From positions 1,185,501-1,249,500 of the forward strand of contig NZ_JXSL01000030.1 of assembly GCF_000829825.1 (NCBI RefSeq): DNA of 64,000 nucleotides, given 5' to 3'. The stretch's first letter is position 1. Each line of letters begins with the position of its first letter. The stretch is from Paramagnetospirillum magnetotacticum MS-1 (GTDB lineage: Bacteria > Pseudomonadota > Alphaproteobacteria > Rhodospirillales > Magnetospirillaceae). The translations under genes and the position numbers were made by a program. The notes under the pieces were generated by a model that saw only the letters and a list, made by a program, of their open reading frames with translations, was not told the DNA's origin and ran no database searches. Shown here in pieces: positions 17,865-26,437 of the stretch.

Positions 17865-18626
17865 CTACTTCATCACCCGCGAGAATCCTTCCGCCACCGG
17901 CAGATAGGAACGGCGCTTGCCCTTGGCCTCGCGCACCGCGCTGCCCGCATAGATCTGCTTGGCAGCCTCGACCATGACGACGCCGCCGAAGGTCTCGAAC
18001 CAGCGCTGGCCGATCTGCTCCACCGCCGGGGCGGAACGCAGCAGCATCCGGGATGTGGTGGGCGGCAGGAACAGGGCCGAGGCCTTGTTGACGGGGGTGA
18101 ACATGTTGTCGCGCAGCAGGCGGTTCAACTGCCCCATTGTGTAAGGCCTGCCATTGCCGAAGGGGGTGCGTTCCAGCCGGGCCCAGATGCCTCTTCGGTT
18201 GGGCGCCACCACCACCAGACGCCCGCCATCGGCTAGCACCCGCCAGGCTTCGCGCATCATGGCGCGTACCTGTTCGGTGGATTCCAGGGCATGGACCAGC
18301 AGCATGCGGTCGATGGAGCGGTCAGGCAGCGGCAGGTCGGTCTCGTCCACCAAGGTGGTGAGGCCGGGGCCTTCCGATGGCCAGGGCAGCACGCCCTGGC
18401 TGGCGGGCATGGCGGCGATCACCCGTTCGGCCTCGGCCAGGAAGATGCGCAGATAAGGGGTGGCGAAGCCCAGGCCCAGAACCCGCTGGCCGGTGACATC
18501 GGGCCACAGGGCGCGCAACTGCCGGCGGATCAGCCGCTGGGCCGTCTGGCCCAGGCTGCCGCTGTAGAAGTCGCGCAGATCGACCACATCGGTCCACATG
18601 GCGGGATAGGACAAGTCTCCGTTCAT
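17865..18626 (-). CDS. SAM-dependent methyltransferase (class I, type 11-like)
   Basis: The 253-residue protein has a Rossmann-like methyltransferase domain: motif I region VLGLGFATPY (about residue 46, less Gly-rich than usual), the acidic stretch DETDLPLPDRSIDRML and the helix EAWRVLADGGRLVVVAPN typical of methyltransferase type 11 proteins. The C-terminal 80 residues are basic. Genes of this type commonly sit next to gloB in alphaproteobacteria, as here, where they diverge across 68 bp. The substrate is unknown. Start chosen at 18626 (MNGDLSYP). Confidence 0.8.
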   Translation of the reverse strand: MNGDLSYPAMWTDVVDLRDFYSGSLGQTAQRLIRRQLRALWPDVTGQRVLGLGFATPYLRIFLAEAERVIAAMPASQGVLPWPSEGPGLTTLVDETDLPLPDRSIDRMLLVHALESTEQVRAMMREAWRVLADGGRLVVVAPNRRGIWARLERTPFGNGRPYTMGQLNRLLRDNMFTPVNKASALFLPPTTSRMLLRSAPAVEQIGQRWFETFGGVVMVEAAKQIYAGSAVREAKGKRRSYLPVAEGFSRVMK

Positions 18627-18694
18627 GGCTCGAGGATAGGCGTTTTGGGCGGTTGGTGCTACAACCGGAGCAACAGAAAAAGGGCGAGACGGCA

Positions 18695-19468
18695 ATGGCC
18701 AAGATTATCGTCGAGCAGATTCCGGTGCTGTCGGACAATTACGTCTATCTGGCCCATGAGCCGCTGGGCGGCGTCACGGCGGCCATTGATCCGGCGGTGT
18801 CCGAGCCGGTGCTGGAACGTCTGGCCGCGCGGGGCTGGACGCTCACCCATATCCTCAACACCCATCATCACGGCGACCACACCGGGGCCAATCTCGATCT
18901 GGCGCGGCGCACGGGTTGCGCGGTGGTGGGGGCTGCGCGCGATTCCGGGCGAATTCCCGGCATCACTTTGGAGGTCTCCGACGGTGAGACCTTCATGCTG
19001 GGACATGCCGCCGTCACGGTGCTGGACGTTCCCGGTCACACATCGGGGCATGTGGCCTATTGGTTCGCCGACAGCCATGTGCTGTTTTGTGGCGATACCC
19101 TGTTCTCGTTGGGCTGCGGGCGTCTGTTCGAGGGTTCGGCCGAGGAGATGTGGGCCAGCTTGAAGAAGCTGCGCGACCTGCCGTCCGACACCATGGCCTA
19201 TCCCGCCCATGAATACACCGCCGCCAATGGCCGCTTCGCCAAATTGGTGGAGCGCGACAATCAGGCGCTGAAAGCCCGGCTGGACGAGGTGGAACGTCTG
19301 CGGGCGGGCAACCGCCCCACCGTGCCGGTCCGTCTGGCCGAGGAGCGTGCCGTCAACCCCTTCCTGCGCGCCGACACGGCCAGTGTGGCCCGCGCCGTGG
19401 GGATGGAACCGGGCGCCGACCCCGCCCAGGTTTTCGCGGAACTCCGGCGGCGCAAGGACGTGTTCTGA
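18695..19468 (+). CDS. gloB: Hydroxyacylglutathione hydrolase (glyoxalase II)
   Basis: The 257-residue metallo-beta-lactamase-fold enzyme carries the THHHGDHTG metal motif (about residues 54-62), GHTSGH, the FCGDTLF metal bridge and the AHEYT motif. The C-terminal region with substrate-binding basic residues and the ending FAELRRRKD are typical of GloB. It hydrolyses S-lactoylglutathione to lactate and glutathione in methylglyoxal detoxification. The ATG at 18695 gives the canonical MAKIIVEQIPVLSDNYVYL start. A long hairpin follows the stop. Confidence 0.95.
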   Translation: MAKIIVEQIPVLSDNYVYLAHEPLGGVTAAIDPAVSEPVLERLAARGWTLTHILNTHHHGDHTGANLDLARRTGCAVVGAARDSGRIPGITLEVSDGETFMLGHAAVTVLDVPGHTSGHVAYWFADSHVLFCGDTLFSLGCGRLFEGSAEEMWASLKKLRDLPSDTMAYPAHEYTAANGRFAKLVERDNQALKARLDEVERLRAGNRPTVPVRLAEERAVNPFLRADTASVARAVGMEPGADPAQVFAELRRRKDVF

Positions 19469-19470
19469 TG

Positions 19471-19505
19471 CCAAATCCCGATGAGCCGGACTCATCGGGA
19501 TTTGG
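19471..19505 (+). terminator. Strong hairpin after gloB
   Basis: CCAAATCCCGATGAG (19471-19485) pairs perfectly over 15 bp with CTCATCGGGATTTGG (19491-19505), loop CCGGA. It begins 2 bp after the stop codon. The 3' arm contributes TTT but there is no long T-run. Confidence 0.7.
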
Positions 19506-19522
19506 TTAGGCCCAAGGGGCCG

Positions 19523-19576
19523 CGCCGCTTATGCGGCGGGAGCCAAGCCGCCACGGCGGCGCCCGGCGATTGAGGG
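19523..19576 (+). repeat. Two-hairpin intergenic repeat, copy 1
   Basis: The order is: CGCCGC-TTAT-GCGGCG hairpin (19523-19538), the linker GGAGCCAA (19539-19546), a second hairpin GCCGC-CACG-GCGGC (19547-19560 with its outer pair), and the tail GCCCGGCGATTGAGGG (19561-19576). The same order, loop TTAT, linker and 16-nt tail recur at 32068-32123, while both stems differ in sequence but still pair. It lies between gloB and the convergent ccoG. Confidence 0.75.
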
Positions 19577-19581
19577 CGATC

Positions 19582-19605
19582 CCGATGATCGGTTGCGATC
19601 ATCGG
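19582..19605. terminator. Hairpin downstream of ccoG
   Basis: CCGATGATCG (19582-19591) pairs exactly with CGATCATCGG (19596-19605) around GTTG. It lies 22 bp beyond the ccoG stop, on the side where ccoG transcription should end. No T-run is present in either direction. Confidence 0.45.
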
Positions 19606-19626
19606 TAACGGGTAAGACGCCTCGTC

Positions 19627-21072
19627 CTACTTTTCCGGCCCGGCGAAGATGGTGGGCGTGCGCACCTGACGGCTGGACCCGTCGAGGACGAAGGTTACCG
19701 GCATGCTCTTGGATGCCGCCTTGGCCGCCGGAACCGTGACATAGAGCCGGAACGTGCCCACTGAATCGCGGGGCACGCGCAATTCGGCGGTGGCCGCGCC
19801 GCTTTCTCCGCCCACCACGTCGATGACCGCGCCCTCGGCGCCTTCCAGGCGCAGACCGAAGCTGCGGTCTTCGGCCTTCATGTTCAGCACCTTGTAGACA
19901 TAGCCGTTGCGGATGGAGCCGTCCGACATCTGCACGAAGAGCGGTGCGCGCTCGTGCAGAACGTTGACGTCCACATCGGGCCGCGTGGTCAGGCGGAACA
20001 GCATCACCGAGGCGGCCAGGGCCATGATGCCGCCATAGATCAGGGTGCGCGGCCGGATGATGCGCAGGCTGGTGGGGGCGCCGCATTTGCGGGCCTCGAT
20101 ATTGTGGCTGGAATCGTAGCGGATCAGGCCGCGGGGCAGGCCGTAGCGGTCCATCACCTGATTGCAGGCATCGATGCACAGCGCGCAGCCGATACAGGCC
20201 AGTTGGTTGCCCCGACGGATATCGATGCCAGTGGGGCAGGCCTGGACGCAGGACCGGCAATCGACGCAATGGCCGCGTCCTTCGAAGCTTTGCCCCTTGC
20301 GGGCCGCGCCGCCGGGTTCGCCTCGCCATGCTTCGTAGGTGACGATCAGGGAATGCTCGTCGAACATGGCCGACTGAAAGCGCGAATAGGGGCAGAGATA
20401 GACGCAGACCCGTTCGCGTGCATAGCCCGCCAGCAAGAAGCAGAAGCCGCCCAGGATGGCGATGAACACATAGGTGGGCGGACTGGCCTCAAGGGTGAAG
20501 ATATCCTTCAACTGCTGAAAGGCGTCGCCAAACCACAGGGTGAAGCCGATGCCGCAGGCCGCCGAGATGACCAGCCAGATCAGGTTGACCGCCGCCTTGC
20601 GGGCCAGCTTTTCGACCGAGAAGGGCTGGCGCTCGAAGGCGATGCGCTGGCTGCGGTCGCCGATCACCAGGCGTTCCACCGTCACGAACAGGTCGGTATA
20701 GACCGTCTGCCAGCAGATGAAGCCGCACCACACGCGCCCGGCCACCGCGCTCATCAGAAACAGCAAGATGGCCGAGAGCAGCAGAATACCGGTCAGGTAG
20801 TAGATTTCCTGCGGCCAGATCTCCAGGAACAGGAAATAGGCCCGCCGGCCGGGCATGTCGATGAGGATGGCCTGATCGGGCGCCCCCGGTCCCCGGTCCC
20901 AGCGCAAGAACGGTCCCAGATGCCACCAGGCCAGGGTGATCACCATGGCCCACCATTTCCACGAGCGGAACGTGCCGCTCACCGCGCGGGGCTGGGCCTT
21001 GCCGGTCTCCATGTAGACCGGCACCTCGCCTTTGTGCAGCGGCAAGGCCGGTACGGCGGGCTTGGTGTCCAT
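19627..21072 (-). CDS. ccoG: Cytochrome c oxidase accessory protein CcoG (FixG/RdxA)
   Basis: The 481-residue membrane ferredoxin has about five membrane helices, the conserved CGFICWQTVYTDLF motif near residue 117, two 4Fe-4S cluster motifs (CVDCRSCVQACP and CIGCALCIDAC) near residues 270-310, and a C-terminal immunoglobulin-like domain. CcoG is known to reduce Cu(II) for delivery to the cbb3-type oxidase. The usual partners ccoNOPQ and ccoHIS are not next to it here; a single gene with its own promoter region is seen. Start at 21072 is consistent with the family. Confidence 0.95.
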   Translation of the reverse strand: MDTKPAVPALPLHKGEVPVYMETGKAQPRAVSGTFRSWKWWAMVITLAWWHLGPFLRWDRGPGAPDQAILIDMPGRRAYFLFLEIWPQEIYYLTGILLLSAILLFLMSAVAGRVWCGFICWQTVYTDLFVTVERLVIGDRSQRIAFERQPFSVEKLARKAAVNLIWLVISAACGIGFTLWFGDAFQQLKDIFTLEASPPTYVFIAILGGFCFLLAGYARERVCVYLCPYSRFQSAMFDEHSLIVTYEAWRGEPGGAARKGQSFEGRGHCVDCRSCVQACPTGIDIRRGNQLACIGCALCIDACNQVMDRYGLPRGLIRYDSSHNIEARKCGAPTSLRIIRPRTLIYGGIMALAASVMLFRLTTRPDVDVNVLHERAPLFVQMSDGSIRNGYVYKVLNMKAEDRSFGLRLEGAEGAVIDVVGGESGAATAELRVPRDSVGTFRLYVTVPAAKAASKSMPVTFVLDGSSRQVRTPTIFAGPEK

Positions 21073-21087
21073 GGCTTCGGTCTCCGG

Positions 21088-21148
21088 GAATTTATATTAG
21101 GCGGACACTATATTAAATGCCCGCCGCGATGTCTTGTGACTAAGTCAC
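21088..21148 (-). promoter_or_regulatory. ccoG upstream region: palindrome and repeated TAATATA boxes
   Basis: GTGAC-TAA-GTCAC (21136-21148) is a perfect palindrome within TTGTGACTAAGTCACC, which recalls CRP/FNR-family sites but with one base less between the half-sites than TGTGA-N6-TCACA. Two copies of the AT-rich motif TAATATA (reverse strand) lie between it and ccoG and could hold the -10 element. The exact boxes are not certain. Confidence 0.4.
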
Positions 21149-21264
21149 CAAAGGGCGGAGATAGCTGGCATTGGTGGGGGGGTCGGTAGCTGAACCACAA
21201 AATATGGTTTGCTCCCGGACTCGGCTTTTGACAGAATCCCTCGTTCTCGGGGGATAGAGGGTTC

Positions 21265-21981
21265 ATGGACGTTCAACGACTCGCCAAAGTGCTGGCGCTC
21301 GCCGCTTCGGACAACGATTCCGAGGCGCTGCACGCGCTACGCACAGCCGGGCGCCTGCTGGAAGGCGCCGGGCTGGACTTCGTCGCCCTGGCCTCCCGGC
21401 TGGCCGAAAGCGGGCCGGTGGTCAGTTCCACCCGGCTGGAGGATCTGGAGGACACCGTCTTCGATCTTCGCAACGAAATCCGTCATCTGCGGTCCGAAAA
21501 CGAGAAGCTGCGCCAGACCGGCCCCGGCGCGGCGGGAGGGCTGGCAAATGCCGCCCAGGACGTGGCGCAAACCATTCGCCTGAAAGCCGAGCTTGACGAT
21601 CTGCGCGAGACACTGGGCGCCGAGAAGCGCCGCGCCGATGCCGCCCAGGCGGCCGAACAGGCCCTGCACGCCGATCTGACCCAGGCTTTCGAGATGGTCG
21701 AGCATTTGACCACCCAGTTCGAAAACCTGAAGGGCCGCGCCGACCGGCTGGAGGCCGAGAATCGCCGCCTCAGTCTGGTGGCCGCCGCCTTGAAGGGTGA
21801 ACTGGACGAGCGTCTGGCCGACCGCAACCATCCCCTGCCACCGGTGGCAGCGCCTCCGGCCCCGGCGCCAGTGCTGCGCGCCGACCCGGCCCCCCGCCGC
21901 ACCAGCGCTCCGCCGCCGCCCACTGTTGGCACAAGGCGGAGCAAGGCCGGACTTCCGGTCAACCAGTACGCCCTGTTCTAG
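21265..21981 (+). CDS. Coiled-coil protein with DUF2786-like N-terminus
   Basis: The 238-residue cytoplasmic protein starts with a helix (DVQRLAKVLALAASDNDSEALHALRTAGRLL) that resembles the short DUF2786/phage-protein helix. A long coiled coil follows from about residue 60 to 180 with regular Leu/Ala heptads, then a Pro/Ala-rich stretch and the ending NQYALF. Function unknown; the shape suggests a scaffold. Its stop codon shares the palindrome CTAG with the stop of the convergent transporter gene, so the two frames overlap by 4 bp. Confidence 0.75.
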   Translation: MDVQRLAKVLALAASDNDSEALHALRTAGRLLEGAGLDFVALASRLAESGPVVSSTRLEDLEDTVFDLRNEIRHLRSENEKLRQTGPGAAGGLANAAQDVAQTIRLKAELDDLRETLGAEKRRADAAQAAEQALHADLTQAFEMVEHLTTQFENLKGRADRLEAENRRLSLVAAALKGELDERLADRNHPLPPVAAPPAPAPVLRADPAPRRTSAPPPPTVGTRRSKAGLPVNQYALF

Positions 21982-23360
21982 ATCCAGCCCAGCAAGCGCC
22001 ACCACAAAAAGTCCAGCGGCAGCAGGACAAGGATGGTGATGCCCGCCAGCCACAGGCACAGCGTCTGGGCGGGGCCCAAACGCTCGCCGCCCAACTGCAT
22101 GGCCACCACCATGGGGGCCGACTGGTAGGGCATGATGGGGTTGGAAAAGCCCAGGACCTGACTCATCAGCACCGCTTCCACCGACATTCCCGAGGCCTCG
22201 GCCATCTGACCGGCCATGGGGGTCAGCACCGCCGGAGCGCCGGGCAGGGTGGTCAGCAGGCTGACCAGGGTGGACAGCACCGACAAGGAGGCGAAATTGG
22301 TGGCCGCATGGCCGGGCGACAGCGGCAGCACATCCAGAACCGCATGGGCCAGCCTTGCGCCCAGTCCCGACTGGTCCACGATGGCGCCCAATCCCATGAT
22401 GGCGGCCACATAGAACATGGAGCCGTAATTGATCTGCTCGTTGAAGGCCTTGCGGTCCACCAGCCCGATGCCGGGCAGCAGCAGCAGGGCGCCCGCCGCC
22501 ATGCTGATCCAGGCCGGGCTGACATGGTGGAGGAAATCGGTGGCCCACAGCACCAGGGCGCAGGCCAGCAGCAGGGCGAGCTGCCCCTCCTGGCGCTTCA
22601 TGGGGCCGAGGGGACGGGTGGCGGCTTCCGGCTGGGGGGTGTCGGGCCACAGCCAGACGATCAGCGGAATCATGATGGCGGTCTTGAGAAAGCCCAGGAT
22701 GGGGAAATGCAGCAGGAAATACTCGCCGTAATGGGGCGTGTAGTGCCATAGCGTCTCGGCCGCGCCCACCAGCACCAGATTGGGCAGATTGGCGGGCAGG
22801 ATGGAGAAGGTGGGGACGTGGCAGCCGAAGGCGGCGGCCAGCACCACCCCGATCCGGCCGTTGGTGCCCGGCGCGAAGCCATAGCGCTCGGCCAATCCCA
22901 CGGCGATGGGCATCAGCATGATGGCGCGGCCCATTGAGGACGGCATCAGGAAACCCAGGGCCAGACCGACCAGGGTCACTCCGCTGATCACCCCCCAATA
23001 GCTGGAGCCGAAGGCGTGGCTGAGGCGTGCCCCCAGTCGCTCGCCCAACCCGGTGGAGCGGAACGCGATGCCCATGATCAGCCCGCCGAAGATCAGCCAC
23101 AGGGCCGCCGAGGAGAAGCCACCGAACACGGTGCCCGCCGGCGCCGCCTTCAACAGCATGGCCGTGGTGAAGAAGAACACGGCGGTCATGGGCTCGGGGA
23201 TCACCGCCGTGGCCCATAATCCGATGAAGGCCACCGCCAGCCCTAAGACGCGCCCTTCCGTCCCCGGCAGGGGGTCGATAACGACGATGGCGGCGCCGAT
23301 GATCAAGGCCGCCCAGGCCAGGGCGCGGGGCAGCGGCATACGGAACAGGGACAGGCTCAT
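21978..23360 (-). CDS. SLC13/DASS-type anion or dicarboxylate permease
   Basis: The 460-residue protein has 11-13 hydrophobic segments and looks like a divalent anion:sodium symporter of the ArsB/NhaD superfamily: the conserved GFLMPSSMGRAIMLMPIA region (about residue 130) and the C-terminal SNPIMPYQSAPM motif correspond to the two substrate-binding Ser-Asn-Thr/Ser-Asn-Pro loops. Substrates in the family are C4-dicarboxylates, citrate or sulfate; which one applies is not visible. ATG at 23360 follows GAGG. It diverges from a GntR regulator over 97 bp with a palindromic site between them, so local control is likely. Confidence 0.82.
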   Translation of the reverse strand: MSLSLFRMPLPRALAWAALIIGAAIVVIDPLPGTEGRVLGLAVAFIGLWATAVIPEPMTAVFFFTTAMLLKAAPAGTVFGGFSSAALWLIFGGLIMGIAFRSTGLGERLGARLSHAFGSSYWGVISGVTLVGLALGFLMPSSMGRAIMLMPIAVGLAERYGFAPGTNGRIGVVLAAAFGCHVPTFSILPANLPNLVLVGAAETLWHYTPHYGEYFLLHFPILGFLKTAIMIPLIVWLWPDTPQPEAATRPLGPMKRQEGQLALLLACALVLWATDFLHHVSPAWISMAAGALLLLPGIGLVDRKAFNEQINYGSMFYVAAIMGLGAIVDQSGLGARLAHAVLDVLPLSPGHAATNFASLSVLSTLVSLLTTLPGAPAVLTPMAGQMAEASGMSVEAVLMSQVLGFSNPIMPYQSAPMVVAMQLGGERLGPAQTLCLWLAGITILVLLPLDFLWWRLLGWI

Positions 23361-23378
23361 CACGCCACCTCGTGTTTC

Positions 23379-23394
23379 ATGTTACGTGATACAT
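23379..23394. promoter_or_regulatory. Candidate GntR operator
   Basis: ATGT at 23379-23382 is mirrored by ACAT at 23391-23394 with a partly symmetric centre (TACGTGAT), in the divergent gap between the permease and the GntR gene. FadR-type regulators bind short imperfect palindromes of this size. Position and symmetry are the only evidence. Confidence 0.4.
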
Positions 23395-23457
23395 TATTCG
23401 TATTTGCCCCCAGAGTCCAGTTGGTGCATCATCGGAATTAGAGATGGGAGGGCGGGT

Positions 23458-24099
23458 GTGAAGCTGCAAAAGACCAATCTGGCGGATCAGGCCTATACGG
23501 CGCTGCACGAGATGCTGCTGGCGGGCAAGCACTTCATGCCCGGCGACAAGATCAGCGTCGAGGATCTGGCGCGGCAGCTTGGCGTCAGCCGCTCGCCGGT
23601 GTGGAACGCCATCGCCCGGCTGGAGGCCGACGGCATCGTCGAGGTCTGGCCGCGCCATGGCGTGTTCTTCGTGGGCTTCGACAAGGCGCGGCTGATGGAC
23701 ATCTTGCAGACCCGCGAGGTGCTGGAAGGTGCCGCCGCCCGTCTGGCCGCCGAGAAGATTTCGCCCGAAGAGGTGCAGGATCTGCGCGCCTCCATCGCCG
23801 CCCAGCGCGCCGCGGTGGCGGGCAATGCCCGCGAGGCCTATGCCGCCGAGGTGGCCCGCTTTCACAAGATGATGGCCGAGGCCTCGGGCAATAAGGTGAT
23901 GGTCGAGATCATCGAACGGCTGTGGGCGCGCACCACCGCCATGTGCATCCGCCCCGATCTTCGCCCTGCTCTGATGGACGAGCGGGTGGACGAGCACGCC
24001 CGCATGGTCGAGGCGGTGGCCCGGGGCGACGGTGATACCGCCGAACGCGAAATCCGCGCCCATATCCGCCGCATCGCCCAAAGCCTGACGGGGGCGTAA
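23458..24099 (+). CDS. GntR-family regulator (FadR/FCD subfamily)
   Basis: The 213-residue protein has an N-terminal winged helix (residues 5-75, with ISVEDLARQLGVSRSPVWNAIARLEADGIVE) and an all-helical FCD effector domain. The metal/ligand His residues lie in ARFHKMM, DEHARM and HIRR. It starts with GTG after a GGGAGG ribosome-binding site, since upstream in-frame codons run through the intergenic region. Divergence from the SLC13-type permease suggests that it represses that gene until a carboxylic acid binds. Confidence 0.9.
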   Translation: MKLQKTNLADQAYTALHEMLLAGKHFMPGDKISVEDLARQLGVSRSPVWNAIARLEADGIVEVWPRHGVFFVGFDKARLMDILQTREVLEGAAARLAAEKISPEEVQDLRASIAAQRAAVAGNAREAYAAEVARFHKMMAEASGNKVMVEIIERLWARTTAMCIRPDLRPALMDERVDEHARMVEAVARGDGDTAEREIRAHIRRIAQSLTGA

Positions 24100-24104
24100 G
24101 GGGC

Positions 24105-24119
24105 GTGGGCGGAGCCCAC
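24105..24119. terminator. Short hairpin between convergent genes
   Basis: GTGGGC (24105-24110) pairs with GCCCAC (24114-24119) over a GGA loop, just after the GntR stop and before the end of the convergent lipoprotein gene. No T-run, so termination is only a possibility. Confidence 0.35.
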
Positions 24120-24131
24120 AACACAAATGAC

Positions 24132-24551
24132 CTAGCTGGTCGGCGTGCCGTCGCGGCGCGCCAGGACTTCATCCAGACAGGCGGCATCGCCCATGGAGGT
24201 GCCGCCTGGAGTCCGCACCGCGTAATGGGACACGGTCATGCGGCCGTCCTCGTCATACAGAAACAGGTCCAGGGTGCAGACCTTGACCCGGTACTGCCAG
24301 ATCTCGGCGGGCGGATCGCGGCGCACGAAGGCGGGCTTGCCCAGGGCGCGCTCCGCATTGGCGGCGCTCAGGCCCTTCAGCGCCGAGGGCGCCATGGTGC
24401 CAGGGGCGGGAGGGGCCATCAGGGCCGTCTGCTCGTCCTTGCCCCGGCTGGACGGGCCAGTCGCCACGCCGCCGCTGGTGGCCGAGTTCCCCGCCCCATT
24501 GCAGGCGGCCAGCAGGAGCAGGAGTGAAGCCGAGGCGAGGCGCTTGATCAT
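24132..24551 (-). CDS. Small lipoprotein, BamE/SmpA-like C-terminus
   Basis: The 139-residue protein has a lipoprotein signal with the lipobox LLLAAC at residues 13-18, a Gly/Ser/Pro linker, and from about residue 55 a domain (LSAANAERALGKPAFVRRDPPAEIWQY, then VCTLDLFLY) that resembles the alpha-alpha-beta-beta fold of SmpA/BamE-like proteins. Its ATG overlaps the stop of the upstream EI24 gene by 4 bp (ATGA), so translation is coupled. A role in the outer envelope is inferred from the signal only. Confidence 0.75.
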   Translation of the reverse strand: MIKRLASASLLLLLAACNGAGNSATSGGVATGPSSRGKDEQTALMAPPAPGTMAPSALKGLSAANAERALGKPAFVRRDPPAEIWQYRVKVCTLDLFLYDEDGRMTVSHYAVRTPGGTSMGDAACLDEVLARRDGTPTS

Positions 24552-25222
24552 TGGGTCCTCAGGGACTGGAAGATGTGGACCATGAAGGAGGTGGCCACCA
24601 CCGGGGCGGTGAGGTTCAGCAGCGGAATCTGAAACACGAGATTGATCACCGCGCCGCACAGCCACAGCCGCCCGAGATTGTTGCGGAACGTCAGGCGCAT
24701 GGCTTCGGGCTCCATCCTGCGCGCCGCCACCACCTCGAAATATTCCCGGCCCAGCAGATAGCCGTTGACCGCATAGTTGAGAATGATGCCGAAGCCCAGG
24801 AACAGGAGCGCCAGATAGAACGGTGCCGCCAAAGCGGTGATCAGCACCATGACCAGCAGGAAGCGGAGCGACCCTTTCAGGATCTCGGCCCAGCCCATGG
24901 AACGCGCCGGTCCCAGTTGGGGATAGTGCCGGGCCTCGACCACATCGGCCACGTCGTCCAACCAGAAGCTCATGACGAAGGTGGCCAGGGCCGAGAAGAA
25001 CAAGATGGGCAGCGCGATGGAGGTGACGCCCAGAATCACGCTTGTGCTGATATCGGCCAACTGGTTGTCGAACCAGTGGATCTGGCGCAGCAGCGCCGCG
25101 GCGCCCAGCGCCAGCCCGCCCCAGCAGGCCAGGGCCGCCGCGATGCCGATCAGCAGAATGCGGCGCAGGCCCGGATCGCTCAGTTGGGCGAAGGCCCTGA
25201 ACAGGGCTTTGGGGATGGTCAT
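24548..25222 (-). CDS. EI24 / CysZ-like membrane protein
   Basis: The 224-residue protein has four to six hydrophobic segments and the EI24-domain layout: an N-terminal AFRAFAQLSDPGLRRIL stretch, a loop with ADVVEARHYP, then LNYAVNGYLLGREYFEVVAARR, the best conserved part of this family. CysZ transports sulfate in E. coli, but EI24 proteins without cysteine genes nearby have no proven substrate. The start at 25222 is preferred over a longer frame from 25276. Coupled to the downstream lipoprotein gene. Confidence 0.85.
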   Translation of the reverse strand: MTIPKALFRAFAQLSDPGLRRILLIGIAAALACWGGLALGAAALLRQIHWFDNQLADISTSVILGVTSIALPILFFSALATFVMSFWLDDVADVVEARHYPQLGPARSMGWAEILKGSLRFLLVMVLITALAAPFYLALLFLGFGIILNYAVNGYLLGREYFEVVAARRMEPEAMRLTFRNNLGRLWLCGAVINLVFQIPLLNLTAPVVATSFMVHIFQSLRTQ

Positions 25223-25410
25223 GGGGCTCCATGGAGCATGTGGGGAAACCACGGATTCAAGCATGCTCCGCGCCATTCGCCAAGGCCAAAGGCGGTTTTT
25301 GTTGTTTATGGCGGCTTCCTGGCTATACTGCGCCGCAAAATGCCTCCGGATTAGGCGCAGGACGCACGCCGGGGCGCTGACTTTCCTTGCGAGAAGGCTC
25401 GTATTCGACC

Positions 25411-26427
25411 ATGGCGGACAAGACCATCCACGTCGCCGGTATCGGCAACGCGATCGTTGATGTGCTGGTGCATGCCGATGACCTGCTGCTGCATCGTCTC
25501 GGTCTCACCAAGGGCGTGATGACCTTGATCGATGCCGAGCAGGCCGAGTCCATCTATGCCCAGCTTCCTCCCGGCATCGAATGCTCGGGCGGTTCGGCGG
25601 CCAACACCATCGCCGGGATCGCCGCTCTGGGCGGCCGCGCCGCCTATGTGGGCAAGGTCAAGAGCGACCAGTTGGGCCAGGTCTTCCGCCATGACATCCG
25701 CAATATGGGCGTCCATTTCGAGACCGAAGCCGATGATGGCGGCCCGTCCACGGCGCGCTGTTTCGTCCTGGTCACTCCCGATGCCCAACGCACCATGCTC
25801 ACCTATCTGGGCGCCTGCGTGGAACTGGGGCCCGACGACGTGGATATCGGCCTGATCACCGGGGCCGAAATCACCTATCTCGAAGGCTATCTCTACGATC
25901 CGCCCGAGGCCAAGCGCGCCTTCCTCAAGGCCGCCACCGTGGCCCATGGCGCCGGACGTCTGGTTTCGCTGTCGCTGTCCGACCCCTTCTGCGTCGACCG
26001 TCACCGCGACGCCTTCCTGGATCTGGTCGCCGGTCATGTGGACATTCTGTTCGCCAACGAGTCCGAGCTGTGCTCGCTGTACAAGACCGAGTCCTTCGAT
26101 GAAGCGGTGCGGGCCGTGCGCGGTCATTGCCGCGTCGCCGCCGTGACGCGGGGCGACAAGGGTTCGGTGGTGGTGACCGAGGACGAGACCCAGGTGGTCG
26201 CCGCCGACGAAATCGAACAACTGGTGGACACCACCGGGGCTGGCGATCTTTATGCTGCCGGTTTCCTGTTCGGCTTTACCCAGGGGCGTGATCTCGCCAC
26301 CTGTGCCATGCTGGGCGGCATTGCCGCTGGCGAAGTCATCTCCCATTACGGCGCCCGGCCCGAGCGATCGCTCAAGGATCTGGTCCGCGCCAAACTGGGT
26401 CCCCATATCCTCGAAAATCTCCGGTAA
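25411..26427 (+). CDS. PfkB-family carbohydrate/nucleoside kinase (adenosine kinase-like)
   Basis: The 338-residue ribokinase-fold protein has the N-terminal GIGNAIVDVLV, the Gly-rich GGSAANTIAGIAALGG (PfkB signature 1) and the C-terminal DTTGAGDLYAAGFLFG (signature 2 with the catalytic Asp and anion hole). It is closest in look to the alphaproteobacterial 'adenosine kinase' group that precedes typA/bipA or ends with EVISHYGARP. It phosphorylates a sugar or nucleoside hydroxyl using ATP; substrate not certain. bipA starts 10 bp downstream, so the genes may be cotranscribed. Confidence 0.9.
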   Translation: MADKTIHVAGIGNAIVDVLVHADDLLLHRLGLTKGVMTLIDAEQAESIYAQLPPGIECSGGSAANTIAGIAALGGRAAYVGKVKSDQLGQVFRHDIRNMGVHFETEADDGGPSTARCFVLVTPDAQRTMLTYLGACVELGPDDVDIGLITGAEITYLEGYLYDPPEAKRAFLKAATVAHGAGRLVSLSLSDPFCVDRHRDAFLDLVAGHVDILFANESELCSLYKTESFDEAVRAVRGHCRVAAVTRGDKGSVVVTEDETQVVAADEIEQLVDTTGAGDLYAAGFLFGFTQGRDLATCAMLGGIAAGEVISHYGARPERSLKDLVRAKLGPHILENLR

Positions 26428-26437
26428 GACGAGTCCC

